Shown: positions 11,973-22,138 of the stretch, piece by piece
How the letters are laid out: each line of letters opens with the position of its first letter
How positions within the stretch are numbered: position 1 is the stretch's first letter
Source of the DNA: Linanthus parryae
Lineage: Eukaryota; Streptophyta; Magnoliopsida; Ericales; Polemoniaceae
Assembly: GCA_023055425.1 (NCBI GenBank)
Contig: JALGPY010000002.1
Coordinates: 140,241,927-140,305,926 of the forward strand
DNA: 64,000 nucleotides
Reading direction: 5' to 3'
Notes under the pieces: generated by a model
Seen by the model: the letters and a program-made list of their open reading frames with translations, nothing else
Told to the model about the DNA's origin: nothing
The model's database searches: none
Position numbers and translations under genes: made by a program

Positions 11973-12037
11973 CTTCTCTCATTTTATGAGTTTTATTACA
12001 ACGTTGTCTTATGCTCTGTATAGCTATGATTCGCACA

Positions 12038-12123
12038 TCTTCTCTCCCATATGAGAGAATTGTAATCTCATTTCTCCCATATGAGAGTTCTATAATAAAA
12101 GACTTCTCCCAAATGAGAAGAAC
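12038..12123 (+). repeat. Three short hairpin repeats after pol
   Basis: Three near-copies of a palindrome lie in a row: ttctctcccatatgagagaa (12040-12059), tttctcccatatgagag (12071-12087) and cttctcccaaatgagaag (12103-12120). Each can fold with TCTC/GAGA arms. They sit just after the pol stop, in the transcribed 3' region. Confidence 0.7.
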
Positions 12124-12177
12124 TTTATGCTTCTAGATTTCTTTATTGTTTAATTTAGTTCATTATTACTGTTAGCA

Positions 12178-12865
12178 AAAGCCTATCCGCCGTGATAGCA
12201 ACTTACTTGAATACGATCTCAAATGATCTTTTAAGCCTGTCTGTCGTGATAGCAGCCTATACGAATGCAATCTTAATTGATCTTCTAAGCCTATCTGCCA
12301 CGATAGCAGCTCATGCAAATACGATCTTAATTGATCTCTTAAATCCTATCTGCCACGATAGCAGCTCATGCAAATACGATCTTAATTGATCTCTTAAGCC
12401 TATCTGCCACGATAGCAGCTAATGCGAAAATGATCTTAATGGATCTTCTAAGCCTATCTGTCACGATAGCAGCCTATGCGAAAATGGTCTTAATTGATCT
12501 TCTAAGCCTATCTGTTACGATAGCAGCTCATGCGAAAATGATCTTAATTGATCTTTTAAGCCTATCTGCCACGATAGCAACTCAGGTGAACATGATCTTA
12601 AATGATCTCTTAAGCCTATCTGTAACGATAGCAGCATATGCGAGTACGATCCCAAGTAATCTTTCAAGCCTATCTGCTATGATAGCAGCTCATGCGAACA
12701 TGATCGTGAATGATCTTCCAAGCCTATCTATGGCGATAGCAGCATTATGCAAATGCGATTTAAAAATCGTTCTTAAGTCTATCTGATGTGATAGCAGCAT
12801 TATGAAAAATGATCATAATCGATCTACAAAGGCCTATCTGATGAGATAGCACTTGAACTTTAATC
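12178..12865 (+). repeat. 54-bp tandem repeat, 13 units, one stem-loop per unit
   Basis: The pentamer GATAG of the motif cctatctNNNNNNgatagcag recurs at 12194, 12248, 12302, 12357, 12411, 12465, 12519, 12573, 12627, 12681, 12735, 12790 and 12845, so the period is 54 bp with single-base slips. Each unit pairs CTATC with GATAG around a six-base loop. A second shared block is cgatcttaattgatct. The open frames across it (12430-12786) only reflect an 18-codon repeat and are not evidence of a protein. Tandem repeats in the 3' untranslated region are known from Tat/Ogre-type elements, where they have been proposed to seed satellites. Confidence 0.95.
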
Positions 12866-14312
12866 TGAAACAAACCACAAGCCTATCTGCCAAGGTGGCA
12901 AAGCTATGCAAACGCGATTTCAAATAATCTAAGATCATATCTGCGATTTATACAGTAGATAGCAAATACAAAGTGTGTATTTAGCACTACAGAAGGCGAA
13001 ATTCGCCGATACCCATGCGAAATTGTAATCTGTCGTAACAAGACAGCAAATCATGCAAAGAAATTTATCATTACGAGTCAAAAGGACTTACAATTTATCT
13101 GTCTAGATAACAGCTTACAAGCGGAAAAGCTTAAATCAAGCTAACTGCGCAGCCAACATGGCTTACAATGCATCTAAAAAGTAACTTACAAGCAAGAAGT
13201 TACACATCGGGGGAATCCTAACTGAAAAAGGATGAACCTAACGGTCCTAACACCAGTAATGCGATACACAGATCTGCGGCCAAAGATCTGTAGCAAGTAG
13301 GACGCTCCTGCGAGAAGATCAGCCCGCCACTCGCTACGTCCCTAGCAGCAAGATCTGGGTGACGCTACGTCCAAGATCCCAGGATCTGACAAGGCCTCTG
13401 TCTGATCAAGATATGTACCAGAGGAACCACCTGTTCCGGCATATGTAGCCTTACAAAACAGGGGAGCAGTTATTCCTCCGGCAATAGGCTCCTTGTCCAC
13501 GGAAACGAGCACAATGGCTCGCCACCCTGAGTTCAAGAACGAGGAGGCAACAAATTCTCCTCCGGGCGTGCTGGAGGAGAATCCCACCGTTCATTACGAG
13601 TCGGTAACAAGGTCAGTACGGTGCTGCACCTCGCCAGGAGACAGCCGGAAACATGACCTGCAAACATAATAGACGAAGAAAATTCTTCGAACAAACATGA
13701 GGTATTATCTGCATCTTCTTTATGATAGTTATGAAGATCAATAAGGCTTATGAAGCAGATCTTGGAAGCTATTTCTATAGCACAAAGCACAAACTCAGGT
13801 TTCACAACTTGAAGTTGCCATGAACCAACGAAAAATAAGTGTTCAAGCCAGCAGTCGTAAGGACTCACGGCAGAGCACATTTTGGGATGAAGAACCCAAA
13901 TGGCAAAAGGCAGGGTTCATATAGACCTTCTGGAGACTCTTCAGTTGCCAAGATGAGTCAGCAAAATTTGAAAAGAGGGTAAGGATTAATCACTTATGCC
14001 TCGAAAAGTGGTAACAATCAATTACCCTACTAAAGGCTACGACGATTCGGTTGCGTATCCTAATTAATGACGGATGGTCATGATTCGGATGGACTTCCCA
14101 AGGAAAGCGTGCTTATCTAATGAATAGTTAGCGCAAAATTCAAGGCGGAATATCAATTGATGACGTCATAATCGGATGTGCACAGAGATATTCTAGCAAA
14201 TCCCAGAAAGGGCAAAACGGGCATTTCGATTCTTCTTTTTTTTGAAAAAAAAGGAGAAACCCTAGCCACATTACAATAATTTTTCAGCTATTTATTTGCT
14301 ACTTTTCAAAAA
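12866..14312. other. Untranslated region between the tandem repeat and the antisense gene
   Basis: The first few hundred bases continue as decayed repeat-like text (gcctatctgcc, gatagcaaatac). The rest holds no convincing coding region on either strand. Minus-strand frames at 13342-13880 show no domain and no codon pattern I trust. A short A/T-rich tract with t-runs and a-runs (14230-14255) lies just beyond the antisense stop, where its 3' end would be. Confidence 0.5.
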
Positions 14313-14788
14313 TCAAAATAAACCCTTGATCAAGGAGTCCAGGGGGGTAAATTGACGGCTCAGATTTTCCACTTGCTCCACTTCTTGCTTCAATTGCTCG
14401 CATTTGGCATTCATCTCATGATAGAGCTTCATAGCCTCTTCAACCTTTTGCTTTTGCTGCTCTACCTTATGCTTTTCAGCAACGAGGTTTTGGTGGCCGC
14501 ATTTCAAAGTTACAGCCTCACAAATCAGGGTAACTCTTTTGATAAGAAACTTGAAGCCCAGTCTGCCTTGAACTTTGGGGAGAAGATTTTGGCACATGCC
14601 AAAAAGCAATTCGGCACTCTGAGGAGAAATGGTCGCAGGTGTGGCCGCGGACAGCTGCTCCAAAATACAGATGGCTTCGGAAAGAAACAGCCTCCTGTCA
14701 AAGGGCCCTATCTCCAGAGACCTCGCAAATGACTGGGGGTAGGTGAGGCGCATCCGAACTAGCCAGTCCACGTCGGCTTGCTTCAAAC
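14313..14788 (-). pseudogene. Antisense gene exon 5: C-terminal coiled coil
   Basis: The frame is open from the acceptor (TTGCTTCAG at 14789) to the stop at 14313-14315. The first half looks globular (VDWLVRMRLTYPQSFARSLE, IGPFDRRLFLSEAICILEQL). The second half is a heptad-like Lys/Glu/Gln helix (KHKVEQQKQKVEEAM, KCEQLKQEVEQVENLSRQ). The splice junction keeps the frame exactly. This is the natural end of the protein. Confidence 0.75.
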
Positions 14789-14860
14789 CTGAAGCAATGT
14801 CAAAGCCAAGTTATACTATCTAATTCAAATGCGAGATGCGAACAGAAAAACATGACATAC

Positions 14861-15349
14861 CAGTTCCTTCAAGGATCTCGCGTAGAGAAGGAATGCGCAT
14901 TGCTGGGATGGTTGAAGACTGCCCTCGCTCCATTGCCCTTCTATGAGCTGCGAGCTCTAACTCCTCATAGTTGGGGGGAAGAGTATAAGCCGCACCAGGT
15001 GCAATCGCAGCCCCAACCTGCGAGCCCCAAAAGCTCCACGCAGGAAGAGGTACCGCCGACTCAGTCATCGCTGGAGGCGTGGTGGCGGCCGAAGTTGCTT
15101 GGCGAGGGATACTTTCAGATGCGATAGCATCAACATCATTTGTTCTCATTTCCTCAGCACCAGCATGGACATCTTCCTCCATTCGCACAGTGTCAGCCTC
15201 GGCATCATCAGAAAGTTCGATGATGTCCTCAAGAGGCTCTCCTGCATATTCAGTAGCTGCGACGGGCTTCTCGGTATTAGACCTCGGAACTGGGACATAG
15301 GACGCAGAAGGTTGACTCCTTTGCTCCAACACGGGTTCATCAGCATTGC
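14861..15349 (-). pseudogene. Antisense gene exon 4: acidic low-complexity segment
   Basis: This frame is open across the whole exon, between the acceptor TATCGCAG at 15350 and the donor GTATGTC at 14860. The content is Ser/Pro/Ala/Glu-rich, with DIIELSDDAEADTVRMEED and a Tyr/Glu stretch (PPNYEELELAAHRRAME) near the end. It contains no stop. It looks intrinsically disordered; no family is recognised. Confidence 0.7.
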
Positions 15350-15429
15350 CTGCGATACAAAATGCAATGGTGTGAGGTAACTTGTATCGTATGTTATTTT
15401 ATTATCTTTGCTAAGCTAAGAGCAAGCAC

Positions 15430-16085
15430 CTCCACGCGAAGGTGGGATTGCAGTGTCCTGGTCATACGCTAAGGACGTGGAACCTTGCCCTATTAATTTG
15501 TCTTCATTAAGCATCTCTTTAAGATGAGCGTGACCTGGGGCGCGAAGAAACCAGTCATGATTATGTTTTGAGTTGCTAAGCCTAGTTCATGCATATCGTT
15601 CAAGTGATTACCTGAGGGTTCACCGCACTTGCCTACTAGCCAACGGCGAATGTCATCTTTTGACACACCATGCTTTAATGCACCGACAATAACATCTCGA
15701 TAATTTACTGCGAGATTAAAAATCTCACCTTCATTGCCGCCTGCGATTTCTTCAAAATCTGCTTGGGCATGCTCTAAGGCTGCCGCATCCTCTTCTGGAG
15801 CCGCATCCTCCTCTTCCGCTGGAGGAGCCATCTCTTCTGGAAGCACGTCTTCCTCGTCAGTTGGACGCACTAGGTCGTCGACATGTTTTTCTTCAAGGCT
15901 CCTCTGCCTCACACGCTCGAGCTCCTCCTCTTCTCGCTTTCTTCTCCTTTCAGCAGCTTCTGCAGCTGTCTTCCTTGACTCGGCGAGAATATCCTCGCTT
16001 ATGGGTTCATCAGAAATGCCAGAATGAGCACCCCTCTTCTGCCTCTTGGCCAAAAGGCCACTGATGGTCTCATCATCATCATCAT
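15430..16085 (-). pseudogene. Antisense gene exon 3: acidic coiled coil
   Basis: The exon begins with an Asp run, then AKRQKRG (a basic patch) and a long charged helix (AEAAERRRKREEEELERVRQ) likely to form a coiled coil. An Ala/Glu/Pro-rich part follows, then a short ordered-looking segment (NYRDVIVGALKHGVSKDDI). A one-base frameshift near 15540 breaks it. In the shifted frame, coding continues to the donor GTGCTTGC at 15429. No known domain is recognised. Confidence 0.7.
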
Positions 16086-16161
16086 CTGCGAAGGAACGAT
16101 TGATTCAAAATCAAGTTGCAAAAGAGTTAAGATGATGAGAAGGGAAACGCGATTGAGATAC

Positions 16162-16669
16162 CTCCTGATTCTTCCTCATGTATCACATTTTCCTCTCTGA
16201 CTCTGACATCTTCGACTCTTTCTTCTTCTTCTTCATCTCCTTCTCTTGGCTCCCGCCTCTCCTCTTCTTCCTCCTGGCCGAATGGAACGAATTAGGTCTC
16301 CACTTCGAGATCATTCCGCGCTTTACTGGTCATGCGACCTTTGCCTTTGTCCTTGGCGGAAAGGGACCTCGCAGGAGGGGAAGTTGGAGCGCTTCTAGGG
16401 GAAGAAATTGTAATTCCTCTTTTCCTGGGTCTCTTCGCTCTTGGCGCGGCAGTCGCTGGAGGAGACGGATCATCTCTAGGGGGAGACAAGGCCGGAGCAT
16501 TGTCTATTAGCGAGTCAGCAAAAGCATTCATGATCTCTCGAATCCTCGCTTCGACCTCGGGATCCATCCTCGATGCTAGCCGAAACGGCTGTCCTTGCCT
16601 TCTTGTAGTAACAATGGTGTTAACCAGCGATTTGGAACGCTCACCAGAGGCAAACCTCCGCACATGGCA
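16162..16669 (-). pseudogene. Antisense gene exon 2: basic, Pro-rich then Glu-rich
   Basis: The exon lies between the acceptor at 16670 and the donor GTATCTC at 16161. It starts in frame (CHVRRFASGERSK), passes through a helical segment (VEARIREIMNAFADSLID), then a Ser/Pro-rich part with RAKRPRKRG, which resembles a nuclear localisation signal. After a TAA at 16292-16294 it becomes very Glu-rich (EEEEERREPREGDEEEEE). No family is recognised. The acidic end leads directly into the Asp-rich start of exon 3. Confidence 0.7.
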
Positions 16670-16747
16670 CTACAGCAAGAAGCGTAAAATGAAGATGTCA
16701 ATTTATGGAAGTAAAGAAGATTAGCACATGCAAAGGAAGTTGCTTAC

Positions 16748-18628
16748 CTTATCAAAAGTTTCGCTATATCTGATGACATGCGAGTCGCCTTATCTAACCG
16801 CAGCGATCTTTTCATCTAGAATGATGGTGGGACACAGATGGTTCTCACGATCTAGCAATGAGTAGCAACCATATTCAGACTCATCCAGGCTGCAATTGGG
16901 ACGAAAAGGAAAAGAGTTCCTTTTGATCACAGGAGCTCTGCTTGGCTGGGGGGCCGACTGCGTCTCAAATCTTGTCTGCTGGGCGTTCCAATAAGCGAGC
17001 CAGTTTTTGGAACAGCCGCCTTCACGATTACCTGCAGGTTGCTCGAAGGGAAGATTGCTCAGCAAGACTTTTTTGCACTCCTTTGTCAACAAACGCTTAT
17101 AGCAGCCTCTGATAATAGACTCTAGCCAGATTGATGGTGCCACTGCATCAAAGCCGAATTGGGGAGAAACGCGAGTAGGATCAACATCCACAGTAATCCT
17201 CTCGTATCTCGGCGCGAGCTCACGAATATGCTTTGCGAGAGCAGGAAGGGAACCTCGCAAGCACCAGCAAAATAATTCGCGATAGCGCTCATGGAAATGC
17301 TCTCCATCTTCGAAGAGGAGCTCTTTTGAGAACACAACACCCTTAGAAGGATACAGCTTTGGAAACCATCGCACGTTTTCAATACGCATGGCATAGGGCC
17401 TGGCTATGAACTCTTGCCGATTGTCGCATATTAGGCTCCAAACGCACTTGGTATTATTTGTCCCAAACCACCTTGCAGCTCTGCCGCTGTTACGTTCCTC
17501 CACCGCGCCTGGGGGACACCACTTGTTGGGCTTAGAAGCAACTGGGGCGTAGGAAGGCCATCGCTCAAAGACCCACATTGTCAAGAAGGCAATGTTAACA
17601 AAAGTCAGTATGTCGAGGCGGCCACGTGATTCCTTCATGGCCATAACTAGCTGATCCAGTCTGTAGTACAGCGTGCCCAAGACCAAGGGTCCGAGTGCGA
17701 CTTTCTAACCGAGGGCCAGTTTCACAGCAAGGGGCAGAACGTGATAGAAGACCCCATCGTGCGGGTGACCATCGATTAAGTACCTCGAAAACCAGGCACA
17801 GAGGAAGGAACAAAGGGTCAAGTGATAACCCTTACCCTCCACATAGTTCTTAGCCTCTGAGTTTTGACTCAAAAGCTTCTTGGTAATGCTGCTGTTCGCA
17901 TAATCACGGAAAAAGTACTGCACCCATTTGTTCCAAGTATTCTTCGCGGATGTGTCAACCAACTGCCAGTCAGGAAGGGCTTTTGTAGTGGTCCACCAGG
18001 TGGAGATTTTCTTTACCTCTGACAAGCACTCCTCCATCTGCGTGTACAAAGCAATCTCCGCATCCGTCCTCAAGGGACTCAAAGGGTCCACCTCACCAAT
18101 GGGAGACAGATCATACAGCATGTGCACGTCCTCGAGCGTGGGGGTAGCCTCGAACTCAGCAAAGTGAAAAGTGTGAGTCGCAGGCGAGTAGCTGGAAAGA
18201 AGGTTTAGAAGCATGGACTGGTCCAGCTTCACGGCAGAACCCTTCATAGCACGAACGGCGAAGTATACGCCGTCCTCATTTAAAGTCATGGCGTGATGAG
18301 TCAACACATGGTCAATCCATTCATCCATATAGTCCAATTTCTGAACAAAAGCTTGGGTGGAAATCGCAGCGTACGGGAAGTACCCATTTTCGATTCCCAA
18401 TCGAACCACGTCTTCGGAGCCAATCAACTCGAGCAAGGCCGAGTTAACTGGAGGGGTTAATGTTTGCAATCCCTCATTGGGGACAGAAGTAGGCAGTTTC
18501 TTTGCCTTAACCCTAGCATGGTAGAAGTCTTTGCCACCCAGATAGGGGGCTTTTCGCCATAGAGCTTGCGAAAGATCAGGTATTTCTTCGTCCTCCTTGG
18601 TGGGTCTAGTTCCTTTTGTCTTTGCCAT
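16748..18628 (-). pseudogene. Antisense gene exon 1: plant mobile domain
   Basis: This is an exon of 1881 nt. Residues from about 10 on match the plant mobile domain (aminotransferase-like PMD) family in layout. They include HFAEFEATPTLEDVHMLYDL, then a long helical stretch with WNKWVQYFFRDYA, then LCAWFSRYLIDGHPHDGVFY. After the TAG at 17705-17707 the same frame continues with YYRLDQLV, TMWVFERWPSYAPV, WSLICDNRQEFIARPY and FGFDAVAPSIWLESIIRG. PMD proteins in plants include MAIN and MAIL1, which act in the nucleus in genome stability and silencing. PMDs are also carried by transposons. No catalytic function is known for the domain. A further TAA lies at 16790-16792, shortly before the splice donor. 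Confidence 0.85.
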
Positions 18629-19297
18629 TCCTGCGGAAAAGCAAGAAAAAAGGGGGGAGAAATATGCATACTTCAGTTTGAATTTCGAGATTCAAGATCT
18701 ATGGGAAGAAAGATGAACAGTCTGGTACCAATTTCAGAAATTGGAGAATGGAATTGTTTGCATTATCAGGGATTTCAAAAATCTCGCAGTTTAAGGTCTT
18801 TATCATCGGAGGACTAAATCGAAATTGGATTCAAAGATTGTGAGTTTCTTCGCAAGATTTCAGCGGATAAGATGTCATGGGTTTGCAGATCCAACGCAGT
18901 TCAAAGCATATACTAGCATATTAAATCAAAATTGAACAAGGCCAACCTTGTTTCTGTAAAGCTTGCTTGGATGCAGACAGTTGAAGAAGACGATTTGCAA
19001 TTCTGAACTGGTGATTGATTATCTGAATCTGCTCTTGAAGACTTCCGGGTATCATTCAATTTAAGAGAAAGAAGTGATGCTTTGCAACAATGGAGAGTAC
19101 AAAGTATTTATCCAAAAACAATGAAGGGTTGGGTCCTTTCAGTAGTCGAATCGCAACCGTCACCGTCGAATCGCTCAATCACAGGACAAGCTGAATTTAC
19201 TCATATTTGAATTGGTGCGTGGCGGCGACGCGTATGTTGGTTTCCGCGCATGGAAGTCTATCCAGCTATGAGTCTTCACGCGCAGAAAGGGGGCTAA
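18629..19297. other. Spacer between antisense gene start and 3' LTR
   Basis: No coding sequence is supported. On the minus strand this is the upstream region of the antisense gene. A TATA-like GGATAAATAC lies at about 19102-19113, some 470 bp before the ATG, but nothing else supports a promoter there. The plus-strand end carries the polypurine tract. Confidence 0.5.
19284..19293 (+). other. Polypurine tract of the Tat-like element
   Basis: AGAAAGGGGG stands four bases before the 3' LTR start (TGTAGATAG at 19298). This is the expected place for the primer of plus-strand DNA synthesis. Confidence 0.8.
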
Positions 19298-19925
19298 TGT
19301 AGATAGTGCTTTCTGAGCTGACAGATCTTGGCCACGTGGCAACCATCTAGCACACCATATTGTGCTCCACACACACTGGATCACCAGCCGCGCTGATCCA
19401 TGTGGGGGCTGCGAGACAGGGCCCTCGCATACCACTGCACGGGACTTGTAGGGACTTAGTGGTTTGGAGGCTAGAGTAAGTCGTGTCGCGTGCGAGCCAA
19501 GCCCCCGCGCGACCTTTAGTAACTGCTTTGAGAGATTTATGGCACGAGCTCCATAAACCCGGTCAATCCGGTCAAACCCGGTCAACCCCATAACTGTTCC
19601 GGTATTCGCGCATAACGTGCTGTAACGGTCCCTATATACGCGGACGAACGTGCCGTTGTGGTTAAGCTAATTAAGCCGCCATTGATGGGCGCATTAACCA
19701 CACTACAACGGTCACATTCTCTGCTATATATAGGACGTTAACCATTCCATACAAAGGAGGACACACACCAGCCATACGCGGAAGCTATTCAAACCTCTGT
19801 CTCTCTCTCAGACATTACTACTGCCTTACTCTCTCCCTACACACAACCCAACTCTTCCTGTGCCATCTCTGATCCTCTACTTACGGTGTACACGGAGTTC
19901 TCCCCGCCGGAATCTCTTGTGCACA
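19298..19925 (+). repeat. Tat-like 3' LTR
   Basis: This is the partner of 4968-5596, 628 bp, with the same TG...TGCACA ends, TATA box and CT-rich leader. I count about 20 differences by eye, including a small cluster near 19740-19755 and another near 19785-19795. Confidence 0.95.
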
Positions 19926-19930
19926 CTTGG
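19926..19930. other. Right target-site duplication CTTGG
   Basis: CTTGG is identical to 4963-4967 and is followed by caatccttgaatgtgtttgag, exactly as in the unbroken LTR-3 near 27714. Confidence 0.95.
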
Positions 19931-20521
19931 CAATCCTTGAATGTGTTTGAGTCTCTCTGTTTTTTCCGGTTGAGTTGTCTCTTCAAATGCTTCAAACTGA
20001 GCTCCTTTTATACAGCTTCATTGGCTTGCAAATCTTTTAGATTTTCAACAACCAACTTTCCTATTTTATAGGTAACAACTTTGACTTCTTTAGCATCCTC
20101 TCTAACGGATAGTTGATAAGTATCTTCAGTGATACTGATTTGATCTTGTTTAGGAGTCAGTTTGGAAGCTTCCAAACACATTAACATGATCACAGAATCA
20201 AATCATTGCTCAGTTTCCATTCTTGCGAAATACAAGTTAGGAAATATATCTTGCAATTTCGGAAACAATTTTTCCCTGCAAAGCGAAGTCAAACAGATTG
20301 ATTATATAGTGTTAAAACATGTAATAATGCTTTGTCTTTCATCATAAAGTAACAATAGATCAAGCACAGGGGTTTATGAGTTCAGTAAAGATCATAAACT
20401 CCCCCTTTGTATATGTAGTTGAAGCTCAGTCAGTTTCAAGGCTTTGAAAGCTGTTTCAAGGCCTTGAAATAGACATGCTATTTCAAGTCTTTGAAACTAA
20501 TGAAACTGAATTGATCTTACA
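19931..20521 (-). repeat. SIRE-like LTR-2, right part
   Basis: This continues LTR-2 after the gypsy insertion and aligns with 27718-28315. It carries the minus-strand TATA region (ccttttataca, 20004-20014) and many copies of the palindrome tttcaaggccttgaaa near its end (20433-20498). It ends cttaca (TGTAAG on the minus strand). Together the two parts give about 1249 bp. Confidence 0.9.
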
Positions 20522-20533
20522 ATCTCCCCCTTG
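20522..20533 (-). other. Polypurine tract of SIRE-like element 2
   Basis: The plus strand reads atctcccccttg, so the minus strand reads CAAGGGGGAGAT immediately before the LTR. This marks LTR-2 as the 3' LTR of the internal region to its right. Confidence 0.8.
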
Positions 20534-20879
20534 ATGAAAGATGAAACCACGATCTGTTTGATGCTATTCGGAAGAACATACTCATTAGAATTCAGAGTAA
20601 AAAGTAATAATAAGAAGTAACGCATGATATCCAAAAGTTCCAACTTATTAAGCAATAACAGATAGGTCCAGGTAATCTATTGACCAAAACTAGGTCACTA
20701 AACTAAAAGAGAAGCCTAAATTTCTCCACCTTTTTTACTTTCATCAAAAGGAATGAGAAGAATGTTGGATCAGAGTCTTTGGAATTTTTTTGAAAGAAAC
20801 ACTTCAAAAAGATAGAATCTTCAAGACTTTGAAAGGGATTTCAAGACCTTGAAAAAGTAGAAGAAAGAATAGGCAATAA

Positions 20880-22138
20880 TTAAGGGTCTGGGTCTTCCTC
20901 TTCTTGCTGATCTTCACCATCTTCCTGACTTATTCCATCATCATCAACTTGTTCTTCATCAACCTGTTCTTCATTCAATTGTAACACATCTTCAGCAGCA
21001 TCACCTTCTCCTTCAAATAGGTCAGCATCAGTCACAATTTCTGGAATGGCTGTCTTGTTAGCCTTCTTCTTTTTCTTGAGATCCTTGAGAAGAGCTCCTG
21101 AATCTAGACTGGTAGCTTCTTATTCTTCAACAGCTTGTACAATGGCTACCTGTTTTCCCTTGTTCTTCCCCTGGGCTGTCCTTTCCTGGGTGGAGTTTTC
21201 ACTGAGCAAATCCTTGGAAGTATTCTCCTTTTTAGAATCTTCCGCAGCTTGAGATGCATCTTCAGGCACATCAAACACTGTCATGCTCCTGAAAATGTTC
21301 TCAACCATGTACTTCACCTGCCTAAGATCAGTTCCAAACTTATGCTGATTCTCCTTAACATCTTCAATGTCCATCTGAAGCCCTTCCAGTTTCTGAAGGA
21401 TTGATGATATGTCTTGAGGCTGATAACTCTGGCTTGAAGTAGGAGTCAAGGCATTCGGTTTGAAAAAAATTTTGGAACCCAAAAAGTTTCCAAGTTTTCC
21501 TCTGTCATATCTGAGTATAGTTTTCAAGTTTTGTCTTTGGTTTTAACTCCTCCAATCTTCTCAAAGGCATTTTCACTCAACAAGCCAAACTCTGTAGTGA
21601 TGGTTTCTTCTTTCTCACTAGGGGTTTCAAAATTTTGGAAGAAAGAGGTCAGCCAATTGGCATAAGGCAGAGGGTGTGTTCTCTGATTTGTTTGGGTATA
21701 CAACATATGTTCCATCACCAGCTTTGGAAGATCAACTTCATATCCATGCATAACGAAGTACATTATGTATAACACCCTCTAAGTGATCAGCTCCTTAGAG
21801 TGTTCCTTTGGTACCACACATCTCATCAAAATGGTAAATAGGACTTTAGCTTCAACAATTAACATAAAGTGTGTCAATTTTTTGGATGAGACAGGGGTGT
21901 TGGTCTGAAAGAACTCTATCTTAGCAAATTGAACAGCTTCACTCTTAGGTGGATGGTTACTGGTTTCATATCTTTTTGGAAACCCTTGAACATTAACAAA
22001 CTCAGAATGATCTAAATCCATATCAATACCAGCCACACTAGTCTGAACCTCTTCCACAGTTGTCTTTCTTTTCTTCTCTGCACCAGACTTTGAACCACCA
22101 TCCATCTTTAATTTGTCGGAGGCTCTTCTCTTGCTCAT
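20880..22138 (-). pseudogene. Third ORF downstream of pol in SIRE-like element 2 (env-like position)
   Basis: The ORF starts with a basic N-terminus (MSKRRASDKLK, AEKKRKTTVEE), then a domain resembling the 'putative plant transposon protein' type found beside SIRE-like elements (FVNVQGFPKRYE, then KVLFTILMRCVVPKEHSK, MHGYEVDLPKLVMEHMLY, YANWLTSFFQNF). A predicted coiled coil follows (ILQKLEGLQMDIEDVKENQH), and the C-terminus is highly acidic and repetitive (EEQVDEEQVDDDG). Total length is about 419 codons. It is broken by a TAG near 21780, a frameshift near 21470-21527 and a TAA at 21120-21122. SIRE elements are known for a third, env-like ORF; I see no clear transmembrane segment or signal peptide here. 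Confidence 0.65.

Larger units (their letters stand above)
14313..18628 (-). pseudogene. Antisense five-exon gene with a plant mobile domain, inside the Tat-like element
   Basis: The coding direction is opposite to gag-pol. ATG at 18628 opens exon 1, and four introns follow at 16670-16747, 16086-16161, 15350-15429 and 14789-14860 (78, 76, 80 and 72 bp). All have GT donors and AG acceptors (for example GATAAG/GTAAGC and CTTGCTGTAG/TGCC), and the reading frame is kept across every junction. The stop is at 14313-14315. Total coding length is about 4010 nt, roughly 1336 codons. Lesions seen are TAG at 17705-17707, TAA at 16790-16792, TAA at 16292-16294 and a one-base shift near 15540. The order is PMD (exon 1), basic/Pro-rich and acidic (exon 2), acidic coiled coil (exon 3), acidic low complexity (exon 4) and coiled coil (exon 5). 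Antisense ORFs are known in Tat elements; the role is unknown. Confidence 0.85.
4968..19925 (+). mobile_element. Tat/Retand-like Ty3-gypsy retrotransposon, 14,958 bp, complete ends
   Basis: The element has two LTRs of 629 and 628 bp, each TG...CA, a perfect 5-bp target duplication, a primer site, gag, and pol in the order PR-RT-RNaseH-second RNase H-IN. A long 3' region follows, holding a hairpin tandem repeat and an antisense spliced gene, then a polypurine tract. The extra RNase H after the RT-linked one, the long 3' region and the antisense ORF are recognised traits of the Tat lineage (Retand, RIRE2 and Grande type). By eye I count roughly 20 differences between the LTRs, so insertion was fairly recent, but gag and pol carry several stops and at least two frameshifts. 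Confidence 0.95.

Noticed and set aside
12430..12786. Protein of 118 residues made of an 18-residue repeat
   Set aside because: The frame is open only because 54 is divisible by three; it breaks at the single-base slips, and no other evidence of coding exists.
12178..12865. CRISPR-like array
   Set aside because: The units are directly adjacent 54-bp tandem repeats without unique spacers, inside a plant retrotransposon.
13342..13880. Further exons of the antisense gene
   Set aside because: The coiled-coil exon ends in a proper stop at 14313, and these frames show no family likeness or splice sites I trust.
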